Shown: positions 53,351-61,768, counted from the stretch's first letter. The stretch: 64,000 nt of DNA from Nocardioides sp. 1609 (GCF_004522105.1 NZ_SPUJ01000003.1:620001-684000); one strand, 5' to 3'. Numbers and translations are program-made. Notes: generated by a model from the letters alone, not told the origin.

Positions 53351-53371
53351 ACGCGAGCGAGGTCACACTTC

Positions 53372-54643
53372 ATGAACGACCAGGGCCTGTCCATCTTCGA
53401 CGAGGAGCCCGAGGACAACGAGACCCCTCAGGCGACCACCGGTTCGCCCCAGGCGAAGACGTCCCCGGCCGATCCCGACGGGCAGCGCACCCAGGTGATC
53501 CCGGCGGCCGGGTCGGCCCCGAGGGCGCCGTCCACCCCGCGGACGCCGCCGACCCGAGCCCCCCAGTCCGCGCCGTCGCGCCCCGTGCTGCCCCCGGCGG
53601 CCGCTCCCGCGGCGGCCCCGACGTCGGGCACCGACCCGTTCCCGGTGGTGCGCCGCAACGGCTACGACCGCGCCGTCGTCGACGCGCGGGTCCGCCAGCT
53701 GAGCAGCGAGAAGGCCGGGCTGAGCGCCACCCTCTCCGACACCGAGCAGCGTGTCGCCGCCCTGCAGCAGCAGCTCGACGCCGCGCAACAGGAGCTCGAC
53801 GAGCAGAAGTCGCCGTCGTACGCCGGGCTCGGCGGCCGCGCCAGCACGATGCTGCGCCTGGCCGAGGAGGAGGCCGACGAGATCCGCGAGGTCGCCCAGC
53901 GCGACGCCGGCGACATCCGCGCGCAGGCCGACCGCGACGCGAAGGCGATCCGGTCCGACGCCCTGCGGGAGATCGAGGACATGAAGGTCGTCCAGCTCCG
54001 CGAGCTCGACGAGACCCGCGCCCGCCTGGCCGCCGACGCCGAGCAGGAGCGCACGCTCGCCCGGGCCGAGGCCGCCGACATCCTCGCCTCCGCGAAGCGC
54101 GAGGCCGACCAGGTCCGCCTGGCCGCCCAGCAGGAGACCAGCGAGATGCGCACCGGCGCGACCCGCGAGGTCGAGCAGGCTCGCGCGGCGGCCGACCGCG
54201 AGGTCCAGGAGGCCCGACGCACGCTCGCGGTGGAGAAGGAGCGGCTGGCCCGCGAGGCCACCGACCACCACAACACCGCGGTCGCCGAGACCAAGCGACT
54301 GGTCGCCGAGGCCGAGCAGCGCGCGGAGGCCGCCGAGCTGCGGGCCGCCGAGGCCACCAAGCAGGCCAGCGAGCACCGCACCGCCACCGCAGCCGAGGCC
54401 GAGGGTGCCCTGCAGCGCGCCCGGCGCGAGGCCGAGCAGATCGTGGCCGCGGCGCGCCAGAAGGCCGAGTCGATCCAGACCAGCAGCGACGACGCCGCCC
54501 AGCGCGAGATCGCCGCCACCCGGGCCGAGCTGGGGCGCCTGGTGAAGCGCCGCGACTCGATCACCGCCCAGCTCTCGTCGCTGCGCGACGTCGTCGCGGG
54601 CTTCGCCGACGACTCGGGCGACGCCGGCGAGAACGGCCGTTGA
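53372..54643 (+). CDS. DivIVA-like/Scy-FilP-type coiled-coil protein
   Basis: 423-aa cytoskeletal-type protein. A disordered Pro/Ala/Thr-rich N terminus (~95 residues) leads to a DivIVA-like segment FPVVRRNGYDRAVVDARVRQ and then ~300 residues of Ala/Glu/Arg-rich coiled coil. In Streptomyces the polarity proteins Scy/FilP lie next to the epimerase-thiolase-meaB genes; the same neighbourhood here supports an orthologous role in pole or cell-shape organisation. Coupled to the permease gene by a TTGA overlap. Confidence 0.82.
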   Translation: MNDQGLSIFDEEPEDNETPQATTGSPQAKTSPADPDGQRTQVIPAAGSAPRAPSTPRTPPTRAPQSAPSRPVLPPAAAPAAAPTSGTDPFPVVRRNGYDRAVVDARVRQLSSEKAGLSATLSDTEQRVAALQQQLDAAQQELDEQKSPSYAGLGGRASTMLRLAEEEADEIREVAQRDAGDIRAQADRDAKAIRSDALREIEDMKVVQLRELDETRARLAADAEQERTLARAEAADILASAKREADQVRLAAQQETSEMRTGATREVEQARAAADREVQEARRTLAVEKERLAREATDHHNTAVAETKRLVAEAEQRAEAAELRAAEATKQASEHRTATAAEAEGALQRARREAEQIVAAARQKAESIQTSSDDAAQREIAATRAELGRLVKRRDSITAQLSSLRDVVAGFADDSGDAGENGR

Positions 54644-55836
54644 CGCCATCCGGCCCCGATCCGGAGGTCGCCGTCGAGGCGGCCGACCGGGCCGAGGACG
54701 CGGCGGAGCGCGCTGAGGCGTCGGCCGCCCACGTCGAGGACGTCGCGGCCGCCGTGGTCGCCGGCGTCCCGGACGGCGACGACGACTTCGGCGAGCCCGG
54801 CGAGCCGTTCGAGAAGCGCAACCCGTTCTACCTCGGCTTCGTGGGCGCGCTCGGCGCGCTGCTCGCGTGGTGGCTCTTCGAGGCGATCGTGGGCATCGGC
54901 TCGGTGCTCATGCTCGTCGTGGTCGCGCTCTTCCTCGCCGCCGGCCTGAACCCGTCGGTGGAGCTCCTCGAGCGCCGGGGCCTGCGTCGGTCGTGGGCCT
55001 GCACGGTGGTCATCCTCGCCGCGCTCGGCGCCGTCGCGCTCTTCGTCGTGGCGATCGTCCCGGTCATCACCGACCAGGTCACCAAGCTCACCGACAACGT
55101 GCCCGGCTGGCTCGACCAGCTGCAGGCGAACAAGAAGGTCCAGGAGCTCGACGACGAGTACGACGTCATCTCGAAGATCCAGGACTACGTCGCCAACGGC
55201 GACTTCGTCAGCGGGCTCTTCGGCGGCGCGCTCGGCTTCGGCCTGCGGGTGCTCTCGGTGCTGTTCAACGCCTTCATCGTCTTCGTGCTGACGCTCTACT
55301 TCCTCGCCTCGCTCGAGACCACCAAGAACGCGATCTACCGCCTCGCGCCGGCCTCGCGCCGGGACCGGGTGACCAAGCTCGGCGACCGGGTGATCCGCAA
55401 CATCGGCGGCTACGTCTCGGGCGCCTTCATCGTGGCCCTGTGCGCCGGCCTGACCTCACTGGTCTTCCTGTTCGTCATCGGCCTCGGCGAGTACGCCGTC
55501 GCCCTGGCCTTCGTGGTCGCGCTGCTCGACGTGATCCCGATGATCGGCGCCACGATCGGCGCCGTCGTGGTGACGGCGATCGCCTTCGCCACCGACGTCC
55601 AGGCCGGGGTCGCCTGCATCGTGTTCTACGTGATCTACCAGCAGGTGGAGAACTACGTGATCTACCCGCGGGTGATGAAGAAGTCCGTCGACGTGCCGGG
55701 TGCGGTCACCGTGATCGCCGCGCTGGTCGGCACCGCGCTGCTCGGCATCGTCGGGGCGCTGCTGGCGATCCCGACGGCTGCCGCGATGCTGCTCGTCATG
55801 CGCGAGGTCGTCGTGAAGCGGCAGGACACGCGGTAG
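54640..55836 (+). CDS. AI-2E-family (PerM-like) transporter
   Basis: 398-aa membrane protein with an acidic N-terminal ~65 residues and about eight hydrophobic segments. Family phrases are LFLAAGLNPSVELLERRGLRR, VFVLTLYFLASLE, LLDVIPMIGATIGAVVV and YQQVENYVIYPRVMKKSV. TTG 54640 overlaps the preceding stop (TTGA) and is the only start that preserves the full acidic domain without leaving an intergenic gap. The family exports AI-2 or ions; substrate unknown. Confidence 0.85.
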   Translation: MTPSGPDPEVAVEAADRAEDAAERAEASAAHVEDVAAAVVAGVPDGDDDFGEPGEPFEKRNPFYLGFVGALGALLAWWLFEAIVGIGSVLMLVVVALFLAAGLNPSVELLERRGLRRSWACTVVILAALGAVALFVVAIVPVITDQVTKLTDNVPGWLDQLQANKKVQELDDEYDVISKIQDYVANGDFVSGLFGGALGFGLRVLSVLFNAFIVFVLTLYFLASLETTKNAIYRLAPASRRDRVTKLGDRVIRNIGGYVSGAFIVALCAGLTSLVFLFVIGLGEYAVALAFVVALLDVIPMIGATIGAVVVTAIAFATDVQAGVACIVFYVIYQQVENYVIYPRVMKKSVDVPGAVTVIAALVGTALLGIVGALLAIPTAAAMLLVMREVVVKRQDTR

Positions 55837-55845
55837 CCGTCGGGC

Positions 55846-55871
55846 GGCCGGTCCCGTCCCGGGGACCGGCC
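55846..55871. terminator. Terminator between convergent AI-2E and EamA genes
   Basis: Ten-bp inverted repeat GGCCGGTCCC / GGGACCGGCC with a six-base loop, located between the two convergent stop codons. Confidence 0.75.
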
Positions 55872-55881
55872 CCGCGGCCGG

Positions 55882-56865
55882 CTACGGGGTGGGGAGCGGT
55901 TCCGGCGTCGCGTCGCCGGCCGGGATCGCCCGCTCGCCCAGCTTGACCCCGAGGACGCCGAGCAGGATCAGGGCGCCGCCGAGCAGCTGCACGGGGGCCG
56001 GGAGCTGGTCGAGCAGCAGCCAGGCCCACAGGACGCCGGCGACGACCTCGCTCAGCGCCACGAACGACGCCAGTCGCGAGCCGAGCACCCGGCTGGCCGC
56101 GATGCCGGTCACGTAGGCGACCGCGGCGGTCACCAGCCCGAGCAGCACCAGCGGCACCCACCAGGCGACCGACGTGCCGGCGTAGGCGACGTCGACGGTC
56201 TCCACCCGCATCGGCATCAGCCCCACCAGGCCGAGCAGGCCGAGGGCGGCGGCGCCGACCACCAGTCCCCCGGCCGCGAGCGAGAGCGGCGGCAGGCCGG
56301 TGGAGTCGTCGCCGTTGACGATGAAGTAGGTCGCGCAGCCGACCATCGCGCCGAGCGCCCACAGGACGCCGACGGTGCTGAGCCCGGCGCCCGAGAACAG
56401 GTCGAGCACGAGGACCAGGCCGAGCGCGCAGACCGCGGCCCCGCCGAGGGTCACCGGGCCGGGCCGCTCGCCGTGACGCAGCCAGAACCAGACCACGACA
56501 GCGGCGGGCGCGGTGTACTCGATGAGCAGGGCCGGGCCGACCTCCATGTGCTGGACCGCGGCGAAGTAGCAGAACTGCGCACCGGCGACCGCCAGGGCGC
56601 CGTACAGCGCGATCAGGCGGGCGTTGCGGCGCACCAGCGACCACTGGCCGTGCAGGGCGCGCACGCCGAACGGCACGACCACGACCGCCCCGATCCCGAT
56701 CCGGGTCAGCACCACCGACCCGGGGGTCCAGCCGGCGTCGAGGAGCGGGCGCGCGAGGGCCCCGGAGAGTCCGAACGCCACCGCCGACGTCAGCGCCAGC
56801 ACGAAGCCGGCCGGGGTGGTCACCCGGCGGGCCGGGACGGTGACGTCATTAGCCAAGGTGGTCAT
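55882..56865 (-). CDS. EamA/DMT-family transporter
   Basis: 327-aa exporter with two EamA repeats and about ten helices (ALTSAVAFGLSGALARPLLDAG; SEVVAGVLWAWLLLDQLPAP). ATG 56865 lies eight bases after TACTGT with TTGACA 18 bases further upstream, one of the most complete promoters in the window. The start codon sits inside a palindrome (56861-56875) shared with the divergent CGNR gene, its probable regulator. Confidence 0.88.
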   Translation of the reverse strand: MTTLANDVTVPARRVTTPAGFVLALTSAVAFGLSGALARPLLDAGWTPGSVVLTRIGIGAVVVVPFGVRALHGQWSLVRRNARLIALYGALAVAGAQFCYFAAVQHMEVGPALLIEYTAPAAVVVWFWLRHGERPGPVTLGGAAVCALGLVLVLDLFSGAGLSTVGVLWALGAMVGCATYFIVNGDDSTGLPPLSLAAGGLVVGAAALGLLGLVGLMPMRVETVDVAYAGTSVAWWVPLVLLGLVTAAVAYVTGIAASRVLGSRLASFVALSEVVAGVLWAWLLLDQLPAPVQLLGGALILLGVLGVKLGERAIPAGDATPEPLPTP

Positions 56866-56875
56866 GACTCATGAC
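56861..56875. promoter_or_regulatory. Palindromic operator between EamA and CGNR genes
   Basis: GTCATGA-C-TCATGAC, perfect 7-bp arms with a single central base. It covers the EamA start codon and adjoins its -10 box, and occupies the -35 position of the CGNR promoter. A further TCATGAC half-site is at 56916-56922. Confidence 0.65.
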
Positions 56876-56904
56876 AGTAGGGACCCCTTTGGTAATCTGT
56901 CAAC

Positions 56905-57441
56905 ATGGTTTTCGCTCATGACGTCGAGCTCTCGCTGCAGTGCGCGGTCGTGCTCGCCAACAGCGCGCTCGACCCCGTCACCATCTCCACGACCGAGGAC
57001 CTGGACGACTTCTACCGCGAGCACCACTTCAGCGGCCGCCACGACCGCGACGCCGCCGAGCGCGACGCCGTCCTGGACCTGCGTCCGGAGTTCCGCACCC
57101 TCCTCACCGCCAGCCGCGAGGACGCCGTCGAGCTGGTCAACCGGATGCTCGCCGAGGAGGACGCGCTCCCCCAGCTGATGCGGCACGACGAGTTCGACTG
57201 GCACCTGCACGCGGTCGCACCCGACGCCCCGTGGGCGACCCGGCTCCGGGTCGAGGTGGCGATGGCGATGATCGACGTGATCCGGGGCGACGAGATGTCG
57301 CGGCTCGGCGTCTGCGACGACGACGAGTGCGAGGGCGTCGTGCTCGACCTGTCCCGCAACCGCTCGCGGAGGTTCTGCTCGACGACGTGCGGCAACCGCA
57401 ACGCCGTCGCCGCCTACCGGGCCCGGCAGGCCGGCGCCTGA
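56905..57441 (+). CDS. CGNR zinc-finger protein, probable regulator
   Basis: 178-aa protein with the N-terminal ABATE-like domain and the C-terminal CGNR finger: CDDDECEGVVLDLSRNRSRR then FCSTTCGNRNAVAAYRAR, giving C-x4-C...C-x3-C ligands. Family members are stress-linked DNA-binding regulators. ATG 56905 is six bases after TAATCT (56893-56898), leaderless. It faces the EamA exporter across a palindrome. Confidence 0.88.
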   Translation: MVFAHDVELSLQCAVVLANSALDPVTISTTEDLDDFYREHHFSGRHDRDAAERDAVLDLRPEFRTLLTASREDAVELVNRMLAEEDALPQLMRHDEFDWHLHAVAPDAPWATRLRVEVAMAMIDVIRGDEMSRLGVCDDDECEGVVLDLSRNRSRRFCSTTCGNRNAVAAYRARQAGA

Positions 57442-57497
57442 GCCGACCCCGCGGGGCGGCGCGGGAGTGTCCGCGCCCGAGTGTCGGTGCCGCCCCG

Positions 57498-57503
57498 TAG
57501 GGT
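57498..57503 (+). promoter_or_regulatory. -10 box of mini-ORF/small protein transcript
   Basis: TAGGGT followed by seven bases and the GTG of a four-codon ORF. Confidence 0.55.
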
Positions 57504-57510
57504 CGGACCC

Positions 57511-57525
57511 GTGATCCGACGATGA
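57511..57525 (+). CDS. Four-codon leaderless mini-ORF coupled to the next gene
   Basis: GTG ATC CGA CGA TGA encodes (V/M)-I-R-R and its TGA overlaps the ATG of the 95-aa gene as ATGA. It sits exactly where a leaderless start is expected after TAGGGT, so the downstream gene could be translated by termination-reinitiation. Confidence 0.45.
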   Translation: MIRR

Positions 57526-57809
57526 GCAAGACCGACGAGCTGCGCGCGATGCGCGAGGCCAAGTACGCACGGTCGGCGGCCGCCCGCGGCGCGACCCGGG
57601 CGACGCCCTCCCCCACGACCCCGGCCGCCAAGGCCCCGGTCGCACCCACGGCCGCGAAGGCGGCCAAGGCCGCCGCCGCCCTGGCCGCCGACCCCGACCC
57701 CGCCCCCGCCCCCGGCGCCGACGAGGTGCTGTGCGGGCACCGCAACATGGGCGGGCGCACCTGCACCCGCGAGCAGGGTCACGCGGCGAAGAGCCACCGC
57801 TACTCCTGA
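57522..57809 (+). CDS. Small Ala-rich protein with conserved Cys/His tail, 95 aa
   Basis: The N terminus is charged (SKTDELRAMREAKYARSAAAR), the middle is an Ala/Pro linker, and the last ~25 residues have a compact Cys/His pattern, CGHRNMGGRTCTREQGH, that could bind zinc. No named family is recognised. It has no Shine-Dalgarno site; its ATG overlaps the stop of the four-codon mini-ORF. It converges on the GH114-like gene, with five bases between stops. Confidence 0.7.
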   Translation: MSKTDELRAMREAKYARSAAARGATRATPSPTTPAAKAPVAPTAAKAAKAAAALAADPDPAPAPGADEVLCGHRNMGGRTCTREQGHAAKSHRYS

Positions 57810-57813
57810 CCCC

Positions 57814-58578
57814 TCAGCAGTAGCGGGGCCGGTAGCCCGGCCGGAGCGCCAGGTCGCGCAGCACGATCGCGTGGGTGGCGCCGTGGTCGGCGCACGCGCG
57901 TCGGAAGTCGGCGCGCCGGTACTCCACCATCAGCACCTGCGCGCCGAAGTCCTCCACGTAGCGACCGCACTCCCGGTACTGCGCGCACGACTCGCTGACG
58001 GCGAAGTCGAAGCCGATCCGGGTGCCGTCCCACCCGGCGAGGTTCTTCTGGCCGGCCGCGAGACCGGCGGCGTGCGTGCGGCGCACCAGCAGCCGGGCGA
58101 AGGCGACCGCGTCGCGGCGCGACAGCTCGCCGCGGCTGCGGGTGAAGGAGTCCAGGTTGTCGAACTCGACGGCCTGGAAACCGTCGCGCGCGCAGCCGTC
58201 GACCCAGCGCCCCACGATCGAGGCGAGCCGGCGTCGCTGGGCGGGCGTGCCGATGTCCAGCAGCCACTCGCCCCAGTTCTCGTCGACGACCGGGCGGCCG
58301 TCCTGCTTCAGCACGAGGTCCCACCGCTGGCGCCAGAACCGCTTCGCGTCGGGCTGGGTCTGGAAGCCGTTGACGTAGCAGACGTTGTAGCGGTCTGGGT
58401 CGGCCGCCGCGGTGCGGTCGCGCACGACGATGCCGACGTGGTCGGGCCGGTCGACCGGGCCGCCGAGCTGGTAGTCGACGTCGGTGCCGCTCGGCAGCGG
58501 CGTGACGTCGGCGGCCTGGGCCGGGAGGCCGGTGAGCCAGAGCAGGGCGAGGGTCAGGGCGAGGACGAGACGGCGCAC
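57814..58578 (-). CDS. Secreted GH114-like endo-alpha-1,4-polygalactosaminidase family protein
   Basis: 254-aa exported protein. Signal peptide RLVLALTLALLWLTGLPAQAA; then a TIM-barrel-like domain with VCYVNGFQTQPD, WGEWLLDIGTPAQRRRLASI, VEFDNLDSFTRS and GQKNLAGW, matching the GH114 family, where the Asp of FDN is a likely catalytic residue. GTG 58578 is six bases after TAGGCT (58590-58585), leaderless. Substrate is inferred from family only. Confidence 0.82.
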   Translation of the reverse strand: MRRLVLALTLALLWLTGLPAQAADVTPLPSGTDVDYQLGGPVDRPDHVGIVVRDRTAAADPDRYNVCYVNGFQTQPDAKRFWRQRWDLVLKQDGRPVVDENWGEWLLDIGTPAQRRRLASIVGRWVDGCARDGFQAVEFDNLDSFTRSRGELSRRDAVAFARLLVRRTHAAGLAAGQKNLAGWDGTRIGFDFAVSESCAQYRECGRYVEDFGAQVLMVEYRRADFRRACADHGATHAIVLRDLALRPGYRPRYC

Positions 58579-58587
58579 GGGCAGAGC

Positions 58588-59310
58588 CTACGGTCGGTCG
58601 CCCGACCCGGCGAACGAGGTCATCCGCGCCGCGACCCGCCAGCCGAGCCCGGCGTACAGCGCCTGGCCCTCGACGGACGCCGCGAGCACCCCGCGGCGCG
58701 CGCCGCGGGTGTGCGCCCATCCCTGCAGCGACCGCATCACGTCGCGGCCCAGACCGCGGCGGCGGTGGGTCTCGGCGGTCCAGACGCGGTCGGCCACCGC
58801 GGTCGTCGACCCCGGCGGCCCGGTCAGCGCGACCCAGCCGACCGCCGCCACCCCGTCGCCGCCGCCGCCGCCGTCGCCGTCGCCGTCGCCGTCGAGGATG
58901 ACCGCCCGGGCCCGGTCGCCGTGCTCCTCGACGACGGCGCGCGTGGTGTCACCGGACGACGCGAGCGACGCCAGGTCGAGCGTCATCAGCACCTCGTCGT
59001 CGACCTGCACCCGGACGCCGTCCGGCGGCTGGGGCGCCCACGGCGCGGCGGTCAGGACGGTGACCCAGACGTCGTCGGTCCCGACGAGGCGACGCAGCGT
59101 CGCGTCCAGCAGCGCGGGACCCGGCTCGGTCACCACCACCTCGAGGCGCCGTCCACCGCTCGCGACCTCGATCTCCGCGACCCCGTCGTGCCGGCGCACC
59201 GGCAGCTGTCGCGACACGGCGTAGCCGTCGAGCCAGGCGTCGACGAGCCCGGTGAGGCCGGTGGGCCCGGTGGGTCCGGTGGGTCCGGTGGTCCCGGGGC
59301 GGTGGGCCAT
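58588..59310 (-). CDS. GNAT acetyltransferase with repeat-rich linkers
   Basis: 240-aa protein whose C-terminal half is a GNAT domain (VWTAETHRRRGLGRDVMRSL, GWRVAARMTSFAG). The N terminus carries a collagen-like GPTGPTGPTG run and the middle an acidic GDGDGDGGGGGDG run coded by short tandem repeats. Its ATG overlaps the preceding stop as TGATG, so it is coupled to the 3-hydroxyacyl-CoA dehydrogenase. Substrate unknown. Confidence 0.78.
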   Translation of the reverse strand: MAHRPGTTGPTGPTGPTGLTGLVDAWLDGYAVSRQLPVRRHDGVAEIEVASGGRRLEVVVTEPGPALLDATLRRLVGTDDVWVTVLTAAPWAPQPPDGVRVQVDDEVLMTLDLASLASSGDTTRAVVEEHGDRARAVILDGDGDGDGGGGGDGVAAVGWVALTGPPGSTTAVADRVWTAETHRRRGLGRDVMRSLQGWAHTRGARRGVLAASVEGQALYAGLGWRVAARMTSFAGSGDRP

Positions 59311-61130
59311 CAGCGCCGCGAGTAGTCGCGGAAGCCGCGCTTGGTCTTGCGGCCCAGGTAGCCGGCCGTGACGAGGTGCTCGAGCAGCGGGGCCGGCGCG
59401 AAGCCCGGCTCGCGGAACTCCTGGTAGAGCTCACGCTGGATGGCCAGCGACACGTCGTTGCCGACGACGTCGAGCAGCTCGAAGGGGCCCATCGGCAGCG
59501 CGCAGCCCTGCTTCATCGCCAGGTCGATGTCGTCGGCGGTGGCGTAGTGCGCCTCCAGCATCTTGACGGCGTCGTTGAGGTAGGGGAACAGCAGGGCGTT
59601 GACGATGAAGCCGGCCCGGTCGCCGCACGACACCGCCACCTTGCCCACCTGGGCGCACAGCGCCCGGGTCGTCTCGGTGACGTCGTCGTCGGTGGACACC
59701 GTGGAGACCACCTCGACGAGCCTCATGACCGTGGCCGGGTTGAAGAAGTGCATGCCGACGACGTCCTGCGGGCGGCTGGTGACCGAGGCGAGCGCGATGA
59801 TCGGCAGCGAGGACGTCGTGGTCGCCAGGATCGCTCCCGGCTTGCACACCTCGTCGAGGACCTCGAACAACGTCGTCTTGATCGCGAGGTCCTCCGCGAT
59901 CGCCTCGACGACGACGTCGACGTCGGCGAGGTCCTCAAGCCGCGTGGTCCCGGACACCCGGGCCAGCACCTCGGCCTTCGCCTCCTCCGTGGCGCGGCCG
60001 CGCTGGACCTGCTTGTCGAGGCTCCTGGTGATCGTGGCCACCACGCCCGCGACCTTGTCGGCGCTGCGCCCGACGTAGCGGACGTCGTACCCGGCCCGGG
60101 CGAAGACCTCGACGATCCCCGACGCCATCGTGCCGGTGCCGACGACCCCGACCAGCCGGACGTCGTGCTTGAGCCGGGGGGCGTCGTCGTCCGAGGGCGT
60201 CCGGTCGTCGGGGACGACGACGGGGCTGTCGGGCCCCTCGTAGGTGTAGAAGCCGCGACCGGTCTTGCGACCGAGCAGCCCCGCGGTGACCATCTGCTTG
60301 AGGACCGGGGTCGGCGCGTGCAGCCGGTCCCGGCCCTGGCGGTACATCGTCTCGAGGATCTCGTAGGCGGTGTCGAGGCCGATCAGGTCGAGCAGGGCCA
60401 GCGGGCCCATCGGGTAGCCGCAGCCGAAGCGCATGGCGGCGTCGATGTCCTCGCGGCTGGCGTAGCGGCCCTCGTACATCGAGGCGGCGTGGTTGAGGTA
60501 GCCGAACAGCAGGGTGTTGGCGATGAAGCCGGCCTTGTCGCCGCACACGACCGGGCTCTTGCCGAGCGAGGTCAGCAGCGCCTGCACGTCGGTGAGGACG
60601 TCGGGCTCGGTGACGACGGTCCGCACGACCTCGACGAGGTCCTGCACCGGCGCGGGGTTGAAGAAGTGGACACCGACCACCCGGCCCGGGGCGGACGTCG
60701 CCGACGACAGCTCGGTGACCGACAGCGACGAGGTGTTCGTCGCGAGGACGGCGTCCGGCGAGACGACGCCGTCGAGCTCGCGGAAGATGGCCTTCTTGAC
60801 CTCCATCGACTCCACGACCGCCTCGACCACCAGGTCGGCGGCGGCGAGGTCGGCCACCGAGGTCGTGAAGGTGATCCGGCCCAGCAGGTCGGCCTGCTCG
60901 GCCCCGGTCATCTTCTCGCGCCGGACCGCGCGGCCGGTCGAGTGCTCGAGGTGCTGGCGGCCGCGCTCGACAGCCTCGTCGTTCAGCTCGACGCCGACCA
61001 CGGCGTACCCGTGGCGGGCGAAGACCTCGGCGATCCCGGCGCCCATCGTGCCGAGACCGACGACCCCGATCGTCGTGAACGTGCGGGACTCAGCACCTGC
61101 GGCGGGCGCTGCCGGACTCATGGACGTCAT
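59310..61130 (-). CDS. 3-hydroxyacyl-CoA dehydrogenase, tandem-duplicated
   Basis: 606-aa protein made of two full 3HCDH units: each has a Rossmann start (VVGLGTMGAGIAEVFARHGY and VVGTGTMASGIVEVFARAGY), the HFFNPA active-site phrase, and a GRKT-x-RGF C-terminal end. It oxidises 3-hydroxyacyl-CoA in beta-oxidation or 3-hydroxybutyryl-CoA metabolism. ATG 61130 is the first of several in-frame ATGs. A GTTACC-type motif and a GACAC-G-GTGTC palindrome (61144-61154) lie upstream. Confidence 0.94.
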   Translation of the reverse strand: MTSMSPAAPAAGAESRTFTTIGVVGLGTMGAGIAEVFARHGYAVVGVELNDEAVERGRQHLEHSTGRAVRREKMTGAEQADLLGRITFTTSVADLAAADLVVEAVVESMEVKKAIFRELDGVVSPDAVLATNTSSLSVTELSSATSAPGRVVGVHFFNPAPVQDLVEVVRTVVTEPDVLTDVQALLTSLGKSPVVCGDKAGFIANTLLFGYLNHAASMYEGRYASREDIDAAMRFGCGYPMGPLALLDLIGLDTAYEILETMYRQGRDRLHAPTPVLKQMVTAGLLGRKTGRGFYTYEGPDSPVVVPDDRTPSDDDAPRLKHDVRLVGVVGTGTMASGIVEVFARAGYDVRYVGRSADKVAGVVATITRSLDKQVQRGRATEEAKAEVLARVSGTTRLEDLADVDVVVEAIAEDLAIKTTLFEVLDEVCKPGAILATTTSSLPIIALASVTSRPQDVVGMHFFNPATVMRLVEVVSTVSTDDDVTETTRALCAQVGKVAVSCGDRAGFIVNALLFPYLNDAVKMLEAHYATADDIDLAMKQGCALPMGPFELLDVVGNDVSLAIQRELYQEFREPGFAPAPLLEHLVTAGYLGRKTKRGFRDYSRR

Positions 61131-61143
61131 GGCACGGCATCAT

Positions 61144-61154
61144 GACACGGTGTC
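61144..61154. promoter_or_regulatory. Small palindrome upstream of 3-hydroxyacyl-CoA dehydrogenase
   Basis: GACAC-G-GTGTC, 14 bases upstream of the ATG. Could be an operator half of the promoter region; no other evidence. Confidence 0.3.
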
Positions 61155-61177
61155 GCGGGCACCGGGACGTGATGTTC

Positions 61178-61190
61178 ACCCGTCGGTAAC
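61178..61190 (-). promoter_or_regulatory. GTTACC-type motif upstream of 3-hydroxyacyl-CoA dehydrogenase
   Basis: On the minus strand GTTACC-GACG-GGT, continuing GAAC, i.e. nearly GTTACC-N4-GGT(R)AAC. It is 48 bases upstream of the ATG and resembles the motifs before ccrA and etfB. Confidence 0.45.
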
Positions 61191-61203
61191 TTAGGTCACC
61201 GCG

Positions 61204-61235
61204 GCTGACCCGTCAGCGATCGGTGACGGGTCAGC
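61204..61235 (-). terminator. Terminator of the GNAT gene
   Basis: Twelve-bp inverted repeat GCTGACCCGTCA / TGACGGGTCAGC with an eight-base loop. The GNAT stop codon (61231) lies in one arm. Confidence 0.7.
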
Positions 61236-61761
61236 GGCCGGGGCGGGCCAGGCTCGCCTGCATCACGACACGGACACCGGCGACGTCGAGCCCCAGGGCC
61301 CGCTCGTGGGCCCGCAGGTCGCGCTGGAACGGCTCCAGGGCGGTCACCTCGGCGAAGCCCAGTGACGCGTAGAACGGCCCGTTCCACGGCACGTCGCGGT
61401 AGGTGCACAGCGACATCACGTCGAAACCGGCCCAGCGGGCCTCCTCCATCGCCTCGCGCACCAGCCGGGCGCCGATCCCCCGCCGTCCGTACGACGGCAG
61501 CACCGAGACCTGCTCGAGGTGCGCGTGCAGGTCGTGCGGGACGACGTGCGCGAACCCCACGAGCCGCCGGTCGTCCGCCGCCACCAGCAGGGTGCCGACG
61601 CCGTCGCGCTCGGCCCCGCTCGCGGCGCGGGCCGTCAGCGCCGGCACGGTCGCCAGCACGGCGGCCCCGAGGTGCTCCTCGAAGAGCGCGACGCCGGCGT
61701 CCTCGATCGCCGCGATCCGGCGCAGGTCGGAGGGTCGGGCCCGCCGGATCGAGATGTCCAC
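61231..61761 (-). CDS. GNAT-family N-acetyltransferase
   Basis: 176-aa single-domain GNAT enzyme: [18 protein letters not shown] at the N terminus, the acetyl-CoA loop [17 protein letters not shown] and the C-terminal [13 protein letters not shown]. Start GTG 61761 is chosen because TACAGT (61774-61769) lies seven bases upstream; GTG 61770 would overlap that box. Divergent from nucS with overlapping -10 boxes. Substrate unknown. Confidence 0.85.
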   Translation of the reverse strand: MDISIRRARPSDLRRIAAIEDAGVALFEEHLGAAVLATVPALTARAASGAERDGVGTLLVAADDRRLVGFAHVVPHDLHAHLEQVSVLPSYGRRGIGARLVREAMEEARWAGFDVMSLCTYRDVPWNGPFYASLGFAEVTALEPFQRDLRAHERALGLDVAGVRVVMQASLARPGR

Positions 61762-61768
61762 GAGCGCC

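Noticed and set aside
58855..58896. GTCGCC/GCCGCC run as a regulatory repeat
   Set aside because: It lies inside the GNAT coding frame and codes the Gly-Asp linker; no other role is supported.
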